Below, in pieces: positions 8,849 to 17,379 of a stretch of DNA of 46,313 nucleotides; within the stretch, counting starts at the first letter, position 1; every line of letters begins with the position of its first letter. The translations under genes were made by a program, and so were the position numbers. Source of the DNA: Vibrio nereis NBRC 15637 (GTDB lineage Bacteria > Pseudomonadota > Gammaproteobacteria > Enterobacterales > Vibrionaceae); contig NZ_BCUD01000024.1 in NCBI RefSeq assembly GCF_001591105.1, forward strand, positions 1-46,313, given 5' to 3'. The notes below the pieces were generated by a model. It had not been told where the DNA came from, ran no database searches, and was given only the letters and a program-made list of their open reading frames with translations.

Positions 8849-9067
8849 TTACTTCTTGCTTGATAGAGCACCGAAACGCTTGTTGAAGCGATCAACACGG
8901 CCGCCTGTATCAACGATACGTTGCTTACCAGTGTAGAATGGGTGACATTTGTCACATACGTCTAGGTGGATAGACTCTTTAGTTAGAGTTGAGTTGAACT
9001 CAAAAGAGTTGCCGCAAGAACAAGTCGCTTTGACTGCTTTGTATTCTGGGTGGATACCAGCTTTCAT
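8849..9067 (-). CDS. rpmE: 50S ribosomal protein L31, zinc-binding form
   Basis: Structural protein of the large ribosomal subunit. The 72-residue product starts MKAGIHPEYKAVKATCSCGNSFEF and keeps all four zinc-ligand cysteines: Cys16, Cys18, Cys38 and Cys41. This makes it the C+ type, which the zinc-free paralogue replaces under zinc limitation in many bacteria. A longer open frame continues 50 codons upstream, but the start at 9067 has a GAGGT ribosome binding site and matches the family exactly. Divergent from priA, with a recognisable promoter at 9189-9217. Confidence 0.97.
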   Translation of the reverse strand: MKAGIHPEYKAVKATCSCGNSFEFNSTLTKESIHLDVCDKCHPFYTGKQRIVDTGGRVDRFNKRFGALSSKK

Positions 9068-9217
9068 GGGAGAACCTCTAATATAGGCCGTGTCGCTATC
9101 CGAATCTTGGCCGGACACCACACGTAGTGAATAAAAAATTATCTTTGATACCGCGTCGCGTAACGCCGCCATATCACTAAGGCGCGATATAGTAATGAAT
9201 ACGCTTGTCCGGATCAA
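9068..9217 (-). promoter_or_regulatory. rpmE promoter and about 115-nt leader
   Basis: Minus-strand -35 TTGATC (9212-9217) and -10 TACTAT (9189-9194) with a 17-bp spacer predict a start site near 9182. That gives a leader of about 115 nt. Autogenous leaders of L31 have been proposed in gammaproteobacteria; I cannot fold or align this one, so a regulatory role is only a possibility. Confidence 0.6.
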
Positions 9218-9362
9218 CCAATTTGCCCAATAAATTGGTACTTTTTTGTGCGTTTCTTACCTGATTTACGTCGATAGGCGGGCAAGGGAATCCCATCTAT
9301 CCCGTGCTTTCCCGACTCTTACTTTTCCCTTAGACTTATTCTGTTGATTCTCCTCACTTCTA

Positions 9363-11573
9363 ATGGCTTTTATGCGACCGACGATTGCCCGAGTGGCTTT
9401 GCCTGTTCCACTCGATAAACAGTTTGATTATTTGATACCACCCCATCTGTTTCCAATTATTGGTGGTCGTGTTTCAGTACCGTTTGGCAGGCAAACGCTG
9501 GTGGGTGTAGTCACGGCTTTAGTGAACCATTCTGAATTCAGTCAAGAGCAGCTGAAATCCATCAAACAGGTATTAGATAATCAACCAGTATGGCCTGAGA
9601 GTCTCTACCAACTGTTGCAGTGGTGTAGCCAGTTTTATCAATACCCATTGGGAGAGACCTTACTCAACGCCATGCCGAGTGCGTTGCGTAAAGGCAAAGA
9701 GGCTGACTTTACCGCGCTTGTCGAGTGGCAACTGACAGATGCAGGGCGCAATCAGCTGATGGTTGGATTTGGCCGCGCCGTAAAGCAAGCGAAAGTGATG
9801 CATATGTTGGAGGCGGGCTCAGTGCCTCATCAAGCGTTTATTGATGAAGAGGTAGGTTCAAGCGTATTAAAAACGCTGTCAGAGAAAGGCTGGATCGAAT
9901 CTGTCGAGAAGAAGCCAGTGATCCGCGACTGGCGTCATGATGTTGAAGCCAGTGTCGATAAGCCGAAGCTAAATACCGAGCAAGCGGTGGCGATCGCGAG
10001 CGTGAATAGCTCCGACGGGTTTGGCTGTTTTTTACTCGAGGGGGTAACGGGCTCGGGGAAAACTGAGGTGTATCTCAACCTGATCAAGCCAGTTCTTGAG
10101 CGTGGGCAGCAAGCTTTGGTGTTGGTACCAGAGATAGGCCTGACTCCACAAACCATCAACCGCTTTAAAAAACGCTTTAACGTCCCAGTGGAAGTGATTC
10201 ACTCTGGTTTAAATGATACCGAACGGCTCAATGCGTGGTTGTCTGCCAGAGATAATGCTGCAGGCATCGTGATTGGCACACGATCTGCGTTACTAACGCC
10301 CTTTGCTAGCTTGGGCATTATCATTGTCGACGAAGAGCATGATTCCTCGTATAAGCAGCAAGACAGTTTGCGCTATCACGCCCGTGATGTGGCGGTCATG
10401 CGAGCGAATAAAGAACAGATCCCCATTGTGCTTGGCTCGGCCACACCAGCGCTGGAAACCCTGCACAATGCACTCGCGGGCAAATACCATCACCTTGTTT
10501 TATCGCAAAGAGCCGGCAGTGCGGTACCGACCACCAATAAGGTTTTGGATATTAAAGGGGCGTACTTAGAGAGCGGATTGTCAGCCCCGTTGATTGCAGA
10601 AATGCGTAGACACTTACAAGCTGGCAACCAGGTGATGCTGTTTCTCAATCGCAGGGGGTTTTCTCCGGCGTTAATGTGCCATGAATGCGGCTGGATCGCC
10701 GAGTGTAAACGCTGTGACGCCTATTACACCTATCATCAATACAGCAATGAAATTCGCTGCCATCATTGTGGCTCGCAACAGCCCATTATTCATCAATGCC
10801 AAGGTTGTGGATCAACACACTTGGTCACCGTTGGGGTCGGCACCGAGCAGTTGGAGAAACAACTGGCAGACTTATTCCCCGAATTCAAAGCGATTCGCAT
10901 TGACCGCGATAGTACTCGTCGAAAAGGCAGTTTAGAGAATGCACTATCGGCGATCAGAAACGGTGAATACCAAATTTTGATTGGTACACAAATGCTGGCA
11001 AAAGGGCACCATTTCCCGGATGTAACGCTGGTGGCACTGTTAGATGTAGACGGCTCCCTGTATAGCAGTGATTTCCGTGCTTCCGAACGCTTGGCTCAAC
11101 TGTTTATTCAGGTCGCTGGCCGTGCGGGACGTGCAAGTAAACCCGGAGAAGTGATCCTGCAAACCCACCACCCGGAGCACAGTTTATTGCAAGCTTTGCT
11201 GACCAAGAGCTATCGTCATTTTGCCGACACCGCCCTGCAAGAGCGTCAGTTGGCGATGTTGCCGCCTTTTTCATTCTTAACCATGTTTCGCGCCGAATCG
11301 AATCACACTGAGCAGGTTGAAGATTTCTTAAGGCAGGTTCGTCATACACTTGAAGCTCATCCGCTGTTTGATGAGTACTGTCAGGTATTGGGCCCGACTC
11401 CCGCACCGTTGGCGAAAAGAGCAGGCAAATATCGCTGGCAACTGTTGCTTCAGACACAGCACCGCTCGACGATGCATAAGTTACTCTCCAGTGCTAAGCC
11501 TGCGATTCAAATGTTACCCGCGGCTAAGAAAGTACGCTGGACACTGGATATAGAGCCACAAGATCTCAGCTAA
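9363..11573 (+). CDS. priA: Primosomal replication restart helicase PriA
   Basis: Binds collapsed replication forks and, as a 3'-5' helicase, reloads DnaB through PriB/DnaT. The 736-residue protein has the N-terminal DNA-binding domain (IARVALPVPLDKQFDYLIP), Walker A GVTGSGKT (227-234), DEEH box (323-326), GSATP (358-362), and eight zinc-ligand cysteines at 439, 442, 448, 451, 466, 469, 479 and 482. Later motifs include GTQMLAKGHHFP and QVAGRAGR. The start is uncertain: no good ribosome binding site is seen, and the ATG three codons on (9372, MRPTIARV) may be the true one. Divergent from rpmE. Confidence 0.96.
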   Translation: MAFMRPTIARVALPVPLDKQFDYLIPPHLFPIIGGRVSVPFGRQTLVGVVTALVNHSEFSQEQLKSIKQVLDNQPVWPESLYQLLQWCSQFYQYPLGETLLNAMPSALRKGKEADFTALVEWQLTDAGRNQLMVGFGRAVKQAKVMHMLEAGSVPHQAFIDEEVGSSVLKTLSEKGWIESVEKKPVIRDWRHDVEASVDKPKLNTEQAVAIASVNSSDGFGCFLLEGVTGSGKTEVYLNLIKPVLERGQQALVLVPEIGLTPQTINRFKKRFNVPVEVIHSGLNDTERLNAWLSARDNAAGIVIGTRSALLTPFASLGIIIVDEEHDSSYKQQDSLRYHARDVAVMRANKEQIPIVLGSATPALETLHNALAGKYHHLVLSQRAGSAVPTTNKVLDIKGAYLESGLSAPLIAEMRRHLQAGNQVMLFLNRRGFSPALMCHECGWIAECKRCDAYYTYHQYSNEIRCHHCGSQQPIIHQCQGCGSTHLVTVGVGTEQLEKQLADLFPEFKAIRIDRDSTRRKGSLENALSAIRNGEYQILIGTQMLAKGHHFPDVTLVALLDVDGSLYSSDFRASERLAQLFIQVAGRAGRASKPGEVILQTHHPEHSLLQALLTKSYRHFADTALQERQLAMLPPFSFLTMFRAESNHTEQVEDFLRQVRHTLEAHPLFDEYCQVLGPTPAPLAKRAGKYRWQLLLQTQHRSTMHKLLSSAKPAIQMLPAAKKVRWTLDIEPQDLS

Positions 11574-11918
11574 ATAACTGTATTTGAATCGTAATCTGGT
11601 GCACTGGAGTAGCGTTGTCGTGCGTATTGTTTGCCTTGATTACACTTTTTTCATTTATTTGTGAATTAGATCTTGTTAAGACCGTGAATTTTGTTAATTC
11701 TCCCGTAACTTTGTGCCACGAAATGAATAAACTAGGAACTGCATATTTATATAAACGTTAGTGTTCACGCAAGGTTAAACGTTTGCCTGTGTGAGTAATC
11801 GATAAGAATGGGCTTAAGTCCATCATCGTAGTGCATTTTATTTCGTTTAATGTACGGTTTATTCAGGTTTAGGTGGCTACGGCTACCATTGTTGGAAATT
11901 GAAGAGGGTAATAAATTT
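11574..11918. other. priA-cytR intergenic region (345 bp)
   Basis: No gene is supported here. The right half encodes the in-frame extension upstream of CytR, rejected as coding. No clear hairpin terminator for priA was found. There is an A/T-rich stretch near 11735-11760 and a TGTGA half-site near 11660 without a convincing partner, so I call no CRP or CytR operator. Confidence 0.5.
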
Positions 11919-12926
11919 ATGGCGACAATGAAGGATGTTGCCCAGCTAGCGGGAGTTTCGACAGCGACGGTATCCAGAGCGTTGATGAATCCGGAAAAAG
12001 TGTCTTCATCGACGAGAAAACGCGTTGAAGATGCCGTTTTAGAGGCTGGATATTCACCAAACTCTTTGGCGCGAAATCTGCGTCGCAATGAATCTAAGAC
12101 CATCATTGCCATCATCCCAGATATCTGCGATCCCTATTATACGGAGATCATCCGTGGCATCGAAGACGCTGCCATGGAGCATGGTTATATTGTGTTGCTC
12201 GGTGATAGTGGCCAGCACAATAAACGTGAGAGTTCATTTGTAAACTTAGTCTTTACTAAACAAGCGGATGGTATGCTCTTATTAGGAACGGATTTACCGT
12301 TTGATGTGAGTAAACCTGAGCAAAAGAATTTGCCGCCGATGGTTATGGCTTGCGAGTTTGCGCCCGAGTTAGAGCTACCTACGGTCCACATTGATAACCT
12401 GACATCTGCCTTCGAAGCGGTAAATTATTTGACACAAATGGGTCATAAACGCATTGCGCAAATCTCGGGGCCGGAGTCGGCGGTGCTGTGTCAGTTCCGT
12501 CAGCAAGGTTATCAGCAAGCGCTACGTCGTGCTGGTGTCACAATGAACCCGAACTACAGCGCTTACGGTGACTTTACTTTTGAAGCGGGCTCAGCAGCGA
12601 TTCGACAGTTATTAGCCTTACCGGAACCGCCAACCGCTGTGTTCTGTCACAATGACGCGATGGCAATAGGGGCGATGCAGCAAGCTAAAAAGCTTGGCTT
12701 ACGCATTCCACAAGACCTATCGGTCGTCGGATTCGATGACATTCAGTTTGCACAGTTCTGCGATCCACCGTTGACGACGATCTCTCAGCCTCGCTACGAG
12801 ATTGGTCGCCAAGCGATGTTGATGATGCTGGAGCTGCTACGTGGGCATGATGTTCGAGCCGGTTCCCGTCTACTGGAAACTCAGTTAGTGGTACGACAAA
12901 GTGCCGCGCCACCTCGCGTTGTTTAA
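11919..12926 (+). CDS. cytR: LacI-family transcriptional repressor CytR
   Basis: In E. coli CytR represses nucleoside uptake and catabolism genes together with CRP and is relieved by cytidine; in vibrios the orthologue also affects biofilm and competence. The 335-residue protein has an N-terminal LacI helix-turn-helix (MKDVAQLAGVSTATVSRAL, about residues 4-22), the hinge helix region (SLARNLRRNESKTIIAIIP), and a periplasmic-binding-type ligand domain (NDAMAIGAMQ; LSVVGFDDIQFAQFCDPPLTTISQPRYEIG). The open frame extends 23 codons upstream, but the start at 11919 has a GAGGG ribosome binding site and fits LacI-family N-termini. Placement between priA and ftsN supports CytR rather than another LacI member. 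Confidence 0.92.
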   Translation: MATMKDVAQLAGVSTATVSRALMNPEKVSSSTRKRVEDAVLEAGYSPNSLARNLRRNESKTIIAIIPDICDPYYTEIIRGIEDAAMEHGYIVLLGDSGQHNKRESSFVNLVFTKQADGMLLLGTDLPFDVSKPEQKNLPPMVMACEFAPELELPTVHIDNLTSAFEAVNYLTQMGHKRIAQISGPESAVLCQFRQQGYQQALRRAGVTMNPNYSAYGDFTFEAGSAAIRQLLALPEPPTAVFCHNDAMAIGAMQQAKKLGLRIPQDLSVVGFDDIQFAQFCDPPLTTISQPRYEIGRQAMLMMLELLRGHDVRAGSRLLETQLVVRQSAAPPRVV

Positions 12927-12936
12927 CACCTCATCT

Positions 12937-12968
12937 AGCGATGCTTTTACGCATCGCTTTGATTTCTC
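12937..12968 (+). terminator. cytR terminator
   Basis: Perfect stem AGCGATGC (12937-12944) / GCATCGCT (12951-12958), then a T-rich tail, 11 bp after the cytR stop. Confidence 0.8.
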
Positions 12969-13034
12969 CTCTGTCATCCAATGACGATCTGCATTAACAT
13001 TATGGCAGTGCTAATAAATGATTGATGTACAACA

Positions 13035-13583
13035 GTGGCAAACAGAGATTATGTAAAACGTGGTCACGGGAACAGCGGACGAGCTTCTGCAAAGAAGAAA
13101 GCTGCCCCACGTAAAAAACCATGGCGAAGTGGTTTACTCGCTATCTTATTGGTCAGTGGCTTCGGCTATGGCCTGTATACGTTAAGCAGTGATCCTGAGC
13201 CACCTGCACCTGTGGTAAAAGAAACCAAACCAGCCAGCAAGCCTAAAACGCAAAAAGTGCTTCCACCTCCGCCTCAGGAAAAGTGGGGGTACGTTGAATC
13301 TTTGCCTAATCGCGAGATTGAAGTCAAAGCGAAAGAGCAAGTGGTGTCGGCGATCCCGTACGTCATGCAGTGCGGCGCGTACAAAACATCGCAGCAGGCC
13401 GAGGCCCGTAAGCTGGATATTGCTTTCCAAGGCATAAAAAGCCAGATCCGTAAGAAAGAAGGCAGCAGTTGGTACCGCGTGGTACTTGGCCCGTATAAGT
13501 TTAAGCGTGATGCTGAGCGAGATAAGCATAAACTCCAGCGCGCCAAAATAGAGCCTTGCGCAATCTGGAAAGAAACACAGTAA
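13035..13583 (+). CDS. ftsN: Cell division protein FtsN
   Basis: Late divisome protein that triggers septal peptidoglycan synthesis. The 182-residue product starts at a GTG. It begins MANRDYVKRG, close to the E. coli N-terminus (AQRDYVRRS), which supports this start despite a weak ribosome binding site. A basic cytoplasmic segment is followed by a single membrane span (about 32-50), a Pro-rich periplasmic linker (54-82), and a C-terminal SPOR domain (about 107-178) that binds denuded septal glycan; Cys113 and Cys175 may form a disulfide. It is much shorter than E. coli FtsN (319), mainly in the linker. Neighbours cytR and hslVU match the conserved order. Confidence 0.92.
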   Translation: MANRDYVKRGHGNSGRASAKKKAAPRKKPWRSGLLAILLVSGFGYGLYTLSSDPEPPAPVVKETKPASKPKTQKVLPPPPQEKWGYVESLPNREIEVKAKEQVVSAIPYVMQCGAYKTSQQAEARKLDIAFQGIKSQIRKKEGSSWYRVVLGPYKFKRDAERDKHKLQRAKIEPCAIWKETQ

Positions 13584-13595
13584 ATTGAAAACTTT

Positions 13596-13632
13596 AAAGC
13601 CCACGGTGTTCAACTAGCAACGTGGGTTTTTC
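13596..13632 (+). terminator. ftsN terminator
   Basis: Stem AAAGCCCACG (13596-13605) / CGTGGGTTTT (from 13621) with one G-T wobble and a 15-nt loop, followed by T residues. It separates ftsN from the hslVU promoter. Confidence 0.85.
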
Positions 13633-13646
13633 TGTTACACCTTCTC

Positions 13647-13678
13647 CCCTTGAATTCTCACTCCGATAACCTCATATA
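13647..13678 (+). promoter_or_regulatory. Sigma-32 (heat-shock) type promoter of hslVU
   Basis: CCCTTGAA (13647-13654), a 15-nt spacer, then CCTCATATA (13670-13678). This is close to the RpoH consensus CTTGAA / CCCCATnT with normal spacing and gives a start site about 35 nt before hslV. In E. coli hslVU is a classic RpoH operon. Confidence 0.8.
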
Positions 13679-13719
13679 GTTTTTAACACTGAGATTAAAA
13701 CAATTATGAGGCCCTACTC

Positions 13720-14265
13720 GTGACTACCATTGTATCTGTACGTCGTAATAACAAAGTCGTCATCGCTGGTGATGGACAAGTATCTCTAGGTAACACAGTA
13801 ATGAAGGGCAATGCGCGCAAAGTGCGTCGCCTCTACAATAACCAAGTACTGGCAGGCTTCGCTGGTGGTACGGCTGATGCCTTTACGCTGTTTGAACGTT
13901 TTGAAAGCAAACTGCAAATGCACCAAGGCCATTTAACCAAGGCCGCGGTAGAGCTGGCAAAAGACTGGCGAAGTGATCGTGCACTGCGCAAGTTGGAAGC
14001 CTTGTTGGCCGTCGCTGACGAAACGGCATCCCTGATTATTACCGGTAACGGCGATGTGGTTCAGCCAGAGAATGACCTGATTGCGATCGGCTCAGGTGGT
14101 AACTTCGCCCAAGCTGCTGCAACTGCGCTATTAGAAAATACCGACTTAGATGCGCGTGAAATCGCAGAGAAATCACTGAAAATTGCGGGCGATATCTGTG
14201 TATTCACCAACCATAACCACACTATTGAAGAACTAGAAATCCCAGCAGATAAAATTGCTGAATAA
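13720..14265 (+). CDS. hslV: ATP-dependent protease subunit HslV (ClpQ)
   Basis: Proteolytic dodecamer of the HslUV (ClpYQ) protease, related to proteasome beta subunits. The 181-residue protein reads MTTIVSVRRNNKVVIAGDGQVSLGNTVMKG. After Met removal Thr1 is the catalytic nucleophile. The TGNGDV and IGSGGNFA motifs are present near 112-130. It starts at a GTG with a GAGG ribosome binding site 8-9 nt upstream. First gene of the hslVU operon; hslU follows after 40 bp. A sigma-32-like promoter lies directly upstream. Confidence 0.97.
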   Translation: MTTIVSVRRNNKVVIAGDGQVSLGNTVMKGNARKVRRLYNNQVLAGFAGGTADAFTLFERFESKLQMHQGHLTKAAVELAKDWRSDRALRKLEALLAVADETASLIITGNGDVVQPENDLIAIGSGGNFAQAAATALLENTDLDAREIAEKSLKIAGDICVFTNHNHTIEELEIPADKIAE

Positions 14266-14305
14266 AACCAAAGATAGTGGCTTAAAGATTTAAAGGAAAT
14301 TGATT

Positions 14306-15637
14306 ATGTCTGAAATGACTCCGCGCGAAATCGTGCATGAACTGAACCGCCATATCATTGGTCAAGAGAAAGCAAAACGTTCTGTGGCGATCGCGCTACG
14401 TAACCGCTGGCGTCGTATGCAGCTTGAAGAAAGTCTGCGTGCGGAAGTGACCCCAAAAAACATTCTGATGATTGGCCCGACAGGTGTTGGTAAGACTGAG
14501 ATTGCTCGTCGTTTGGCGAAGTTGGCCAATGCGCCGTTCATCAAAGTTGAAGCAACGAAATTTACCGAAGTCGGTTATGTTGGTAAAGAAGTAGAAACGA
14601 TCATCCGCGATCTAACCGACGTCTCGCTAAAAATGACGCACCAACAGGCAATGGAAAAAGTAAAATTCCGCGCGGAAGAGCAAGCAGAAGAGCGCATTCT
14701 TGATGCTCTGCTACCGCCAGCGCGTGATGCTTGGGGGCAGAATGAGCAAGCAGAAGATAACTCAACCACTCGCCAAGTGTTCCGTAAAAAATTGCGTGAA
14801 GGCAAGCTAGACGACAAAGAAATCGAAGTCGATGTAGCAGCGCCACAAATGGGTGTGGAAATCATGGCTCCTCCTGGCATGGAAGAGATGACCAACCAGC
14901 TGCAAGGCATGTTCCAGAACTTAGCGGGCGATACCAAGAAAAAACGCAAGCTGAAAATTAAAGACGCGTTCAAAGCGATCACGGAAGAAGAAGCGGCGAA
15001 ACTGGTTAACCAAGAAGAGCTCAAAGAGCAGGCGATCTACAACGTAGAAAACAACGGCATCGTGTTTATTGATGAGATTGATAAGATCTGTAAGCGCGGT
15101 GAAAGCTCAGGTCCGGACGTGTCACGTGAAGGTGTTCAGCGTGACTTACTACCGCTGATTGAAGGCAGCACCGTATCTACCAAGCACGGTATGGTCAGAA
15201 CGGATCACATCCTGTTTATTACTTCAGGTGCGTTCCAAGTAGCAAAACCATCGGATTTGATCCCTGAACTTCAGGGTCGTCTGCCTATTCGAGTTGAGCT
15301 TGAAGCGCTATCTAGCCACGACTTCAACCGTATCTTAACGGAGCCTAAAGCGTCTCTGACCGAGCAGTACATTGCTTTAATGAAGACCGAAGAAGTGGAT
15401 GTGGAGTTTACCGAAGACGGTATTAAGCAGATTGCTGAAGCGGCATGGACGGTGAACGAAAGCACAGAGAATATCGGTGCGCGTCGTCTTCACACCGTGA
15501 TGGAGCGTCTAATGGATGATATTTCCTTTGAAGCGACCGATAAGTCAGGTTCAAAACTGACCATCGACGCGGCATACGTGCAAGAACGTTTAGGCGAGTT
15601 TGTCGAAGATGAAGACTTAAGCCGCTTTATTCTTTAA
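14306..15637 (+). CDS. hslU: HslUV protease ATPase subunit HslU (ClpY)
   Basis: AAA+ unfoldase that feeds substrates to HslV. The 443-residue protein, the same length as in E. coli, has Walker A GPTGVGKT (57-64), the Glu-rich inserted I-domain (about 110-240), Walker B GIVFIDEID followed by KICK, sensor region LFITSGAFQVAKPSDLIPELQGRLPIRVEL, the GARRLHTVMERLMDDISFEA sensor-2 segment, and the C-terminal tail DEDLSRFIL that docks into HslV. The start at 14306 (MSEMTPREIV) is preceded by AAGGAA; a TTG two codons upstream is rejected. Confidence 0.97.
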   Translation: MSEMTPREIVHELNRHIIGQEKAKRSVAIALRNRWRRMQLEESLRAEVTPKNILMIGPTGVGKTEIARRLAKLANAPFIKVEATKFTEVGYVGKEVETIIRDLTDVSLKMTHQQAMEKVKFRAEEQAEERILDALLPPARDAWGQNEQAEDNSTTRQVFRKKLREGKLDDKEIEVDVAAPQMGVEIMAPPGMEEMTNQLQGMFQNLAGDTKKKRKLKIKDAFKAITEEEAAKLVNQEELKEQAIYNVENNGIVFIDEIDKICKRGESSGPDVSREGVQRDLLPLIEGSTVSTKHGMVRTDHILFITSGAFQVAKPSDLIPELQGRLPIRVELEALSSHDFNRILTEPKASLTEQYIALMKTEEVDVEFTEDGIKQIAEAAWTVNESTENIGARRLHTVMERLMDDISFEATDKSGSKLTIDAAYVQERLGEFVEDEDLSRFIL

Positions 15638-15656
15638 TTGCCAGAAAACAGTTACT

Positions 15657-15684
15657 AAGCCGACCTCAGGGTCGGCTTTTTTAT
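15657..15684 (+). terminator. hslVU terminator
   Basis: Stem AAGCCGAC (15657-15664) / GTCGGCTT (15671-15678) with a 6-nt loop and a T-run, 20 nt after the hslU stop. Confidence 0.93.
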
Positions 15685-15864
15685 ACCTAAAAGATAACTA
15701 GCAGAAAGTCTGATATTTGAGAAACATTTCATATGGATTACTTATCGCTCGATTACTTCTTGATCAAATAATCTGGTAAATTTCTCCAGGTTGATGGAAT
15801 GCTTATAACTCGCTGTTTTTATTGTTCTAAGTATTTTATGCAACGCAGAAAGGAGAAAAGAACA

Positions 15865-17268
15865 ATGAATGATATTGGCTTGGGACAAGGTTCAAACGTG
15901 GACAAACGACGTAAGGTGTTACATCAAGGCTTAAAAGCAGCGGTATATGGTATTCCTTTGCTGGCATTAGGGTTAACAGTGAACAGCTCGGTATTAATGA
16001 CAGATGCTGGCTACAGTTACGTACATCAAAACAACATTACTGGTGAACTTGATGTGTTCACGGAACCAGGTATTCATTTCCGAATGCCGTTTTTATCCAA
16101 AATCACCCAGTATGACCAAGTCATCACCGTATCGTTTGGCAACAGCAAAGGAGAAGACTTCTATCAGCGCCTAGACCCAGTTCAGGTGCGTTTTGCTGAT
16201 ACCTATATTGGCCAGATACCGGTCACTTTCCGCTTTAAGTTGAGCAATGATCCAGAAGCGGTAGAAAAAATGCATAAAGAGTTTCGTAATAACAGCAACC
16301 TCATCGATGCTCTATTGGTAAAGAACGCACGTAACGTGACTGTCATTACCGCGACTCAATACACGGGTGAAGAATTCTTCCAAGGTGGGTTAAACCAATT
16401 CAAGTCCAAGCTTGGAGACCAGCTACGAAACGGCATTTACACCACCGAGCGCAGACAGGTAGAAGTGGAACAGTTAGACCTAGCGCCCGTCGGCATTGAA
16501 CAATCGAATGCCAACCAGTTGCAACGTACCAATCAACTGGTATGGAAAACGGTTCCTGTGGTGGACAATACGGGTCAGCCAATTCGCCAAGATAATCCTC
16601 TGCAGCAATATGGCATTCAGGTGACACAGGTAACGATTGGTGATCCGCAACCAGAGAAGCAATTGGATCAACTGCTCGCCGACAAGAAACGCTTGGTAGC
16701 AGACCGAATTCGTGCGATTCAGGAGCAAGAAACGTCAAAAGCGCAAGCCGAGACGGAGCAGCTTCGTAAAGAGATTCAGCGTACTCGTGAAGTGCAAGAT
16801 GCTCAGCGTCAAAAAGAACTGGCGATTATTTCACAACAAAAAGAAGTGGAAGTGGCCCGCCAGATCGCAGAACGAGAAATCGTTGAAGTAGAAAAGACCA
16901 AGCGACTTGCCGAGGTCGAAAAAGAGAAAGAGCTGGCGATTGCAGAAGCAAACTTAGCAATTCAAAAAGCCAACGCCTTGTCTGCGGAATTTGAAGCGAA
17001 GGCCATCTTGGAAAAAGGTCGTGCAGAAGCCGAAGTCTTAAAAGCGAAGTACGCGGCACTTGGCGCAAACCGAGAAGTGTATTTGGCTGAGCTTAACCGT
17101 GAGGTCGCGAACTCCTTGTATAACAACCTGCAAAACTTCCAAGTACAGATGCCACAAAACTACATTGGGGGTGGCGATGAAACAGGCCTAAAAACCAACT
17201 TGGATGTGATTACCGGCTTTGGGGCGCTAGGGTTAATGGACCAAACTAAGAAGGTCGTTCAGCAATAG
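15865..17268 (+). CDS. Membrane-anchored SPFH/band 7 (prohibitin-like) protein
   Basis: A 467-residue protein of unknown precise role. After a short polar N-terminus there is one hydrophobic segment (about 22-45), then an SPFH/band 7 domain (about 46-250; GYSYVHQNNITGELDVFTEPGIHFRMP), then a long Glu/Lys/Gln-rich coiled coil (about 265-400) and a less charged C-terminal tail. Family members form large rings that scaffold membrane microdomains and often control membrane proteases, as HflKC does for FtsH. This protein is not HflK or HflC by length or architecture. It follows hslVU but has its own ribosome binding site (AAGGAG, 11 nt upstream), and the hslU terminator separates them. The open frame extends 22 codons upstream, but the start at 15865 is better supported. 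Confidence 0.82.
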   Translation: MNDIGLGQGSNVDKRRKVLHQGLKAAVYGIPLLALGLTVNSSVLMTDAGYSYVHQNNITGELDVFTEPGIHFRMPFLSKITQYDQVITVSFGNSKGEDFYQRLDPVQVRFADTYIGQIPVTFRFKLSNDPEAVEKMHKEFRNNSNLIDALLVKNARNVTVITATQYTGEEFFQGGLNQFKSKLGDQLRNGIYTTERRQVEVEQLDLAPVGIEQSNANQLQRTNQLVWKTVPVVDNTGQPIRQDNPLQQYGIQVTQVTIGDPQPEKQLDQLLADKKRLVADRIRAIQEQETSKAQAETEQLRKEIQRTREVQDAQRQKELAIISQQKEVEVARQIAEREIVEVEKTKRLAEVEKEKELAIAEANLAIQKANALSAEFEAKAILEKGRAEAEVLKAKYAALGANREVYLAELNREVANSLYNNLQNFQVQMPQNYIGGGDETGLKTNLDVITGFGALGLMDQTKKVVQQ

Positions 17269-17332
17269 GCCTACTGGTGGTCAAATGCTTAAAAAGCAAA
17301 AGGATCATAGGTGGTCAAAAAGTCTAGGTAAT

Positions 17333-17362
17333 AAAAAAGCTGGTATCAAACCAGCTTTTTTA
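17333..17362. terminator. Bidirectional terminator between the SPFH gene and frdD
   Basis: Stem AAAAAAGCTGG (17333-17343) / CCAGCTTTTTT (17351-17361) with a 7-nt loop, between convergent genes. Confidence 0.93.
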
Positions 17363-17379
17363 ATTTAAAAATCAGAAGT

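Noticed and set aside
11765..12115. 116-codon minus-strand frame over the cytR start
   Set aside because: Antisense to the cytR helix-turn-helix; composition mirrors the coding strand and there is no recognisable protein.
14300..14305. TTG start two codons before the hslU ATG
   Set aside because: The ATG at 14306 has an AAGGAA ribosome binding site at correct distance and gives exactly the family length of 443 residues.
14575..15024. 149-codon open frame antisense to hslU
   Set aside because: It lies wholly inside the strongly conserved hslU coding region on the other strand, is Ser/Arg-rich with no motif, and is a typical shadow frame.
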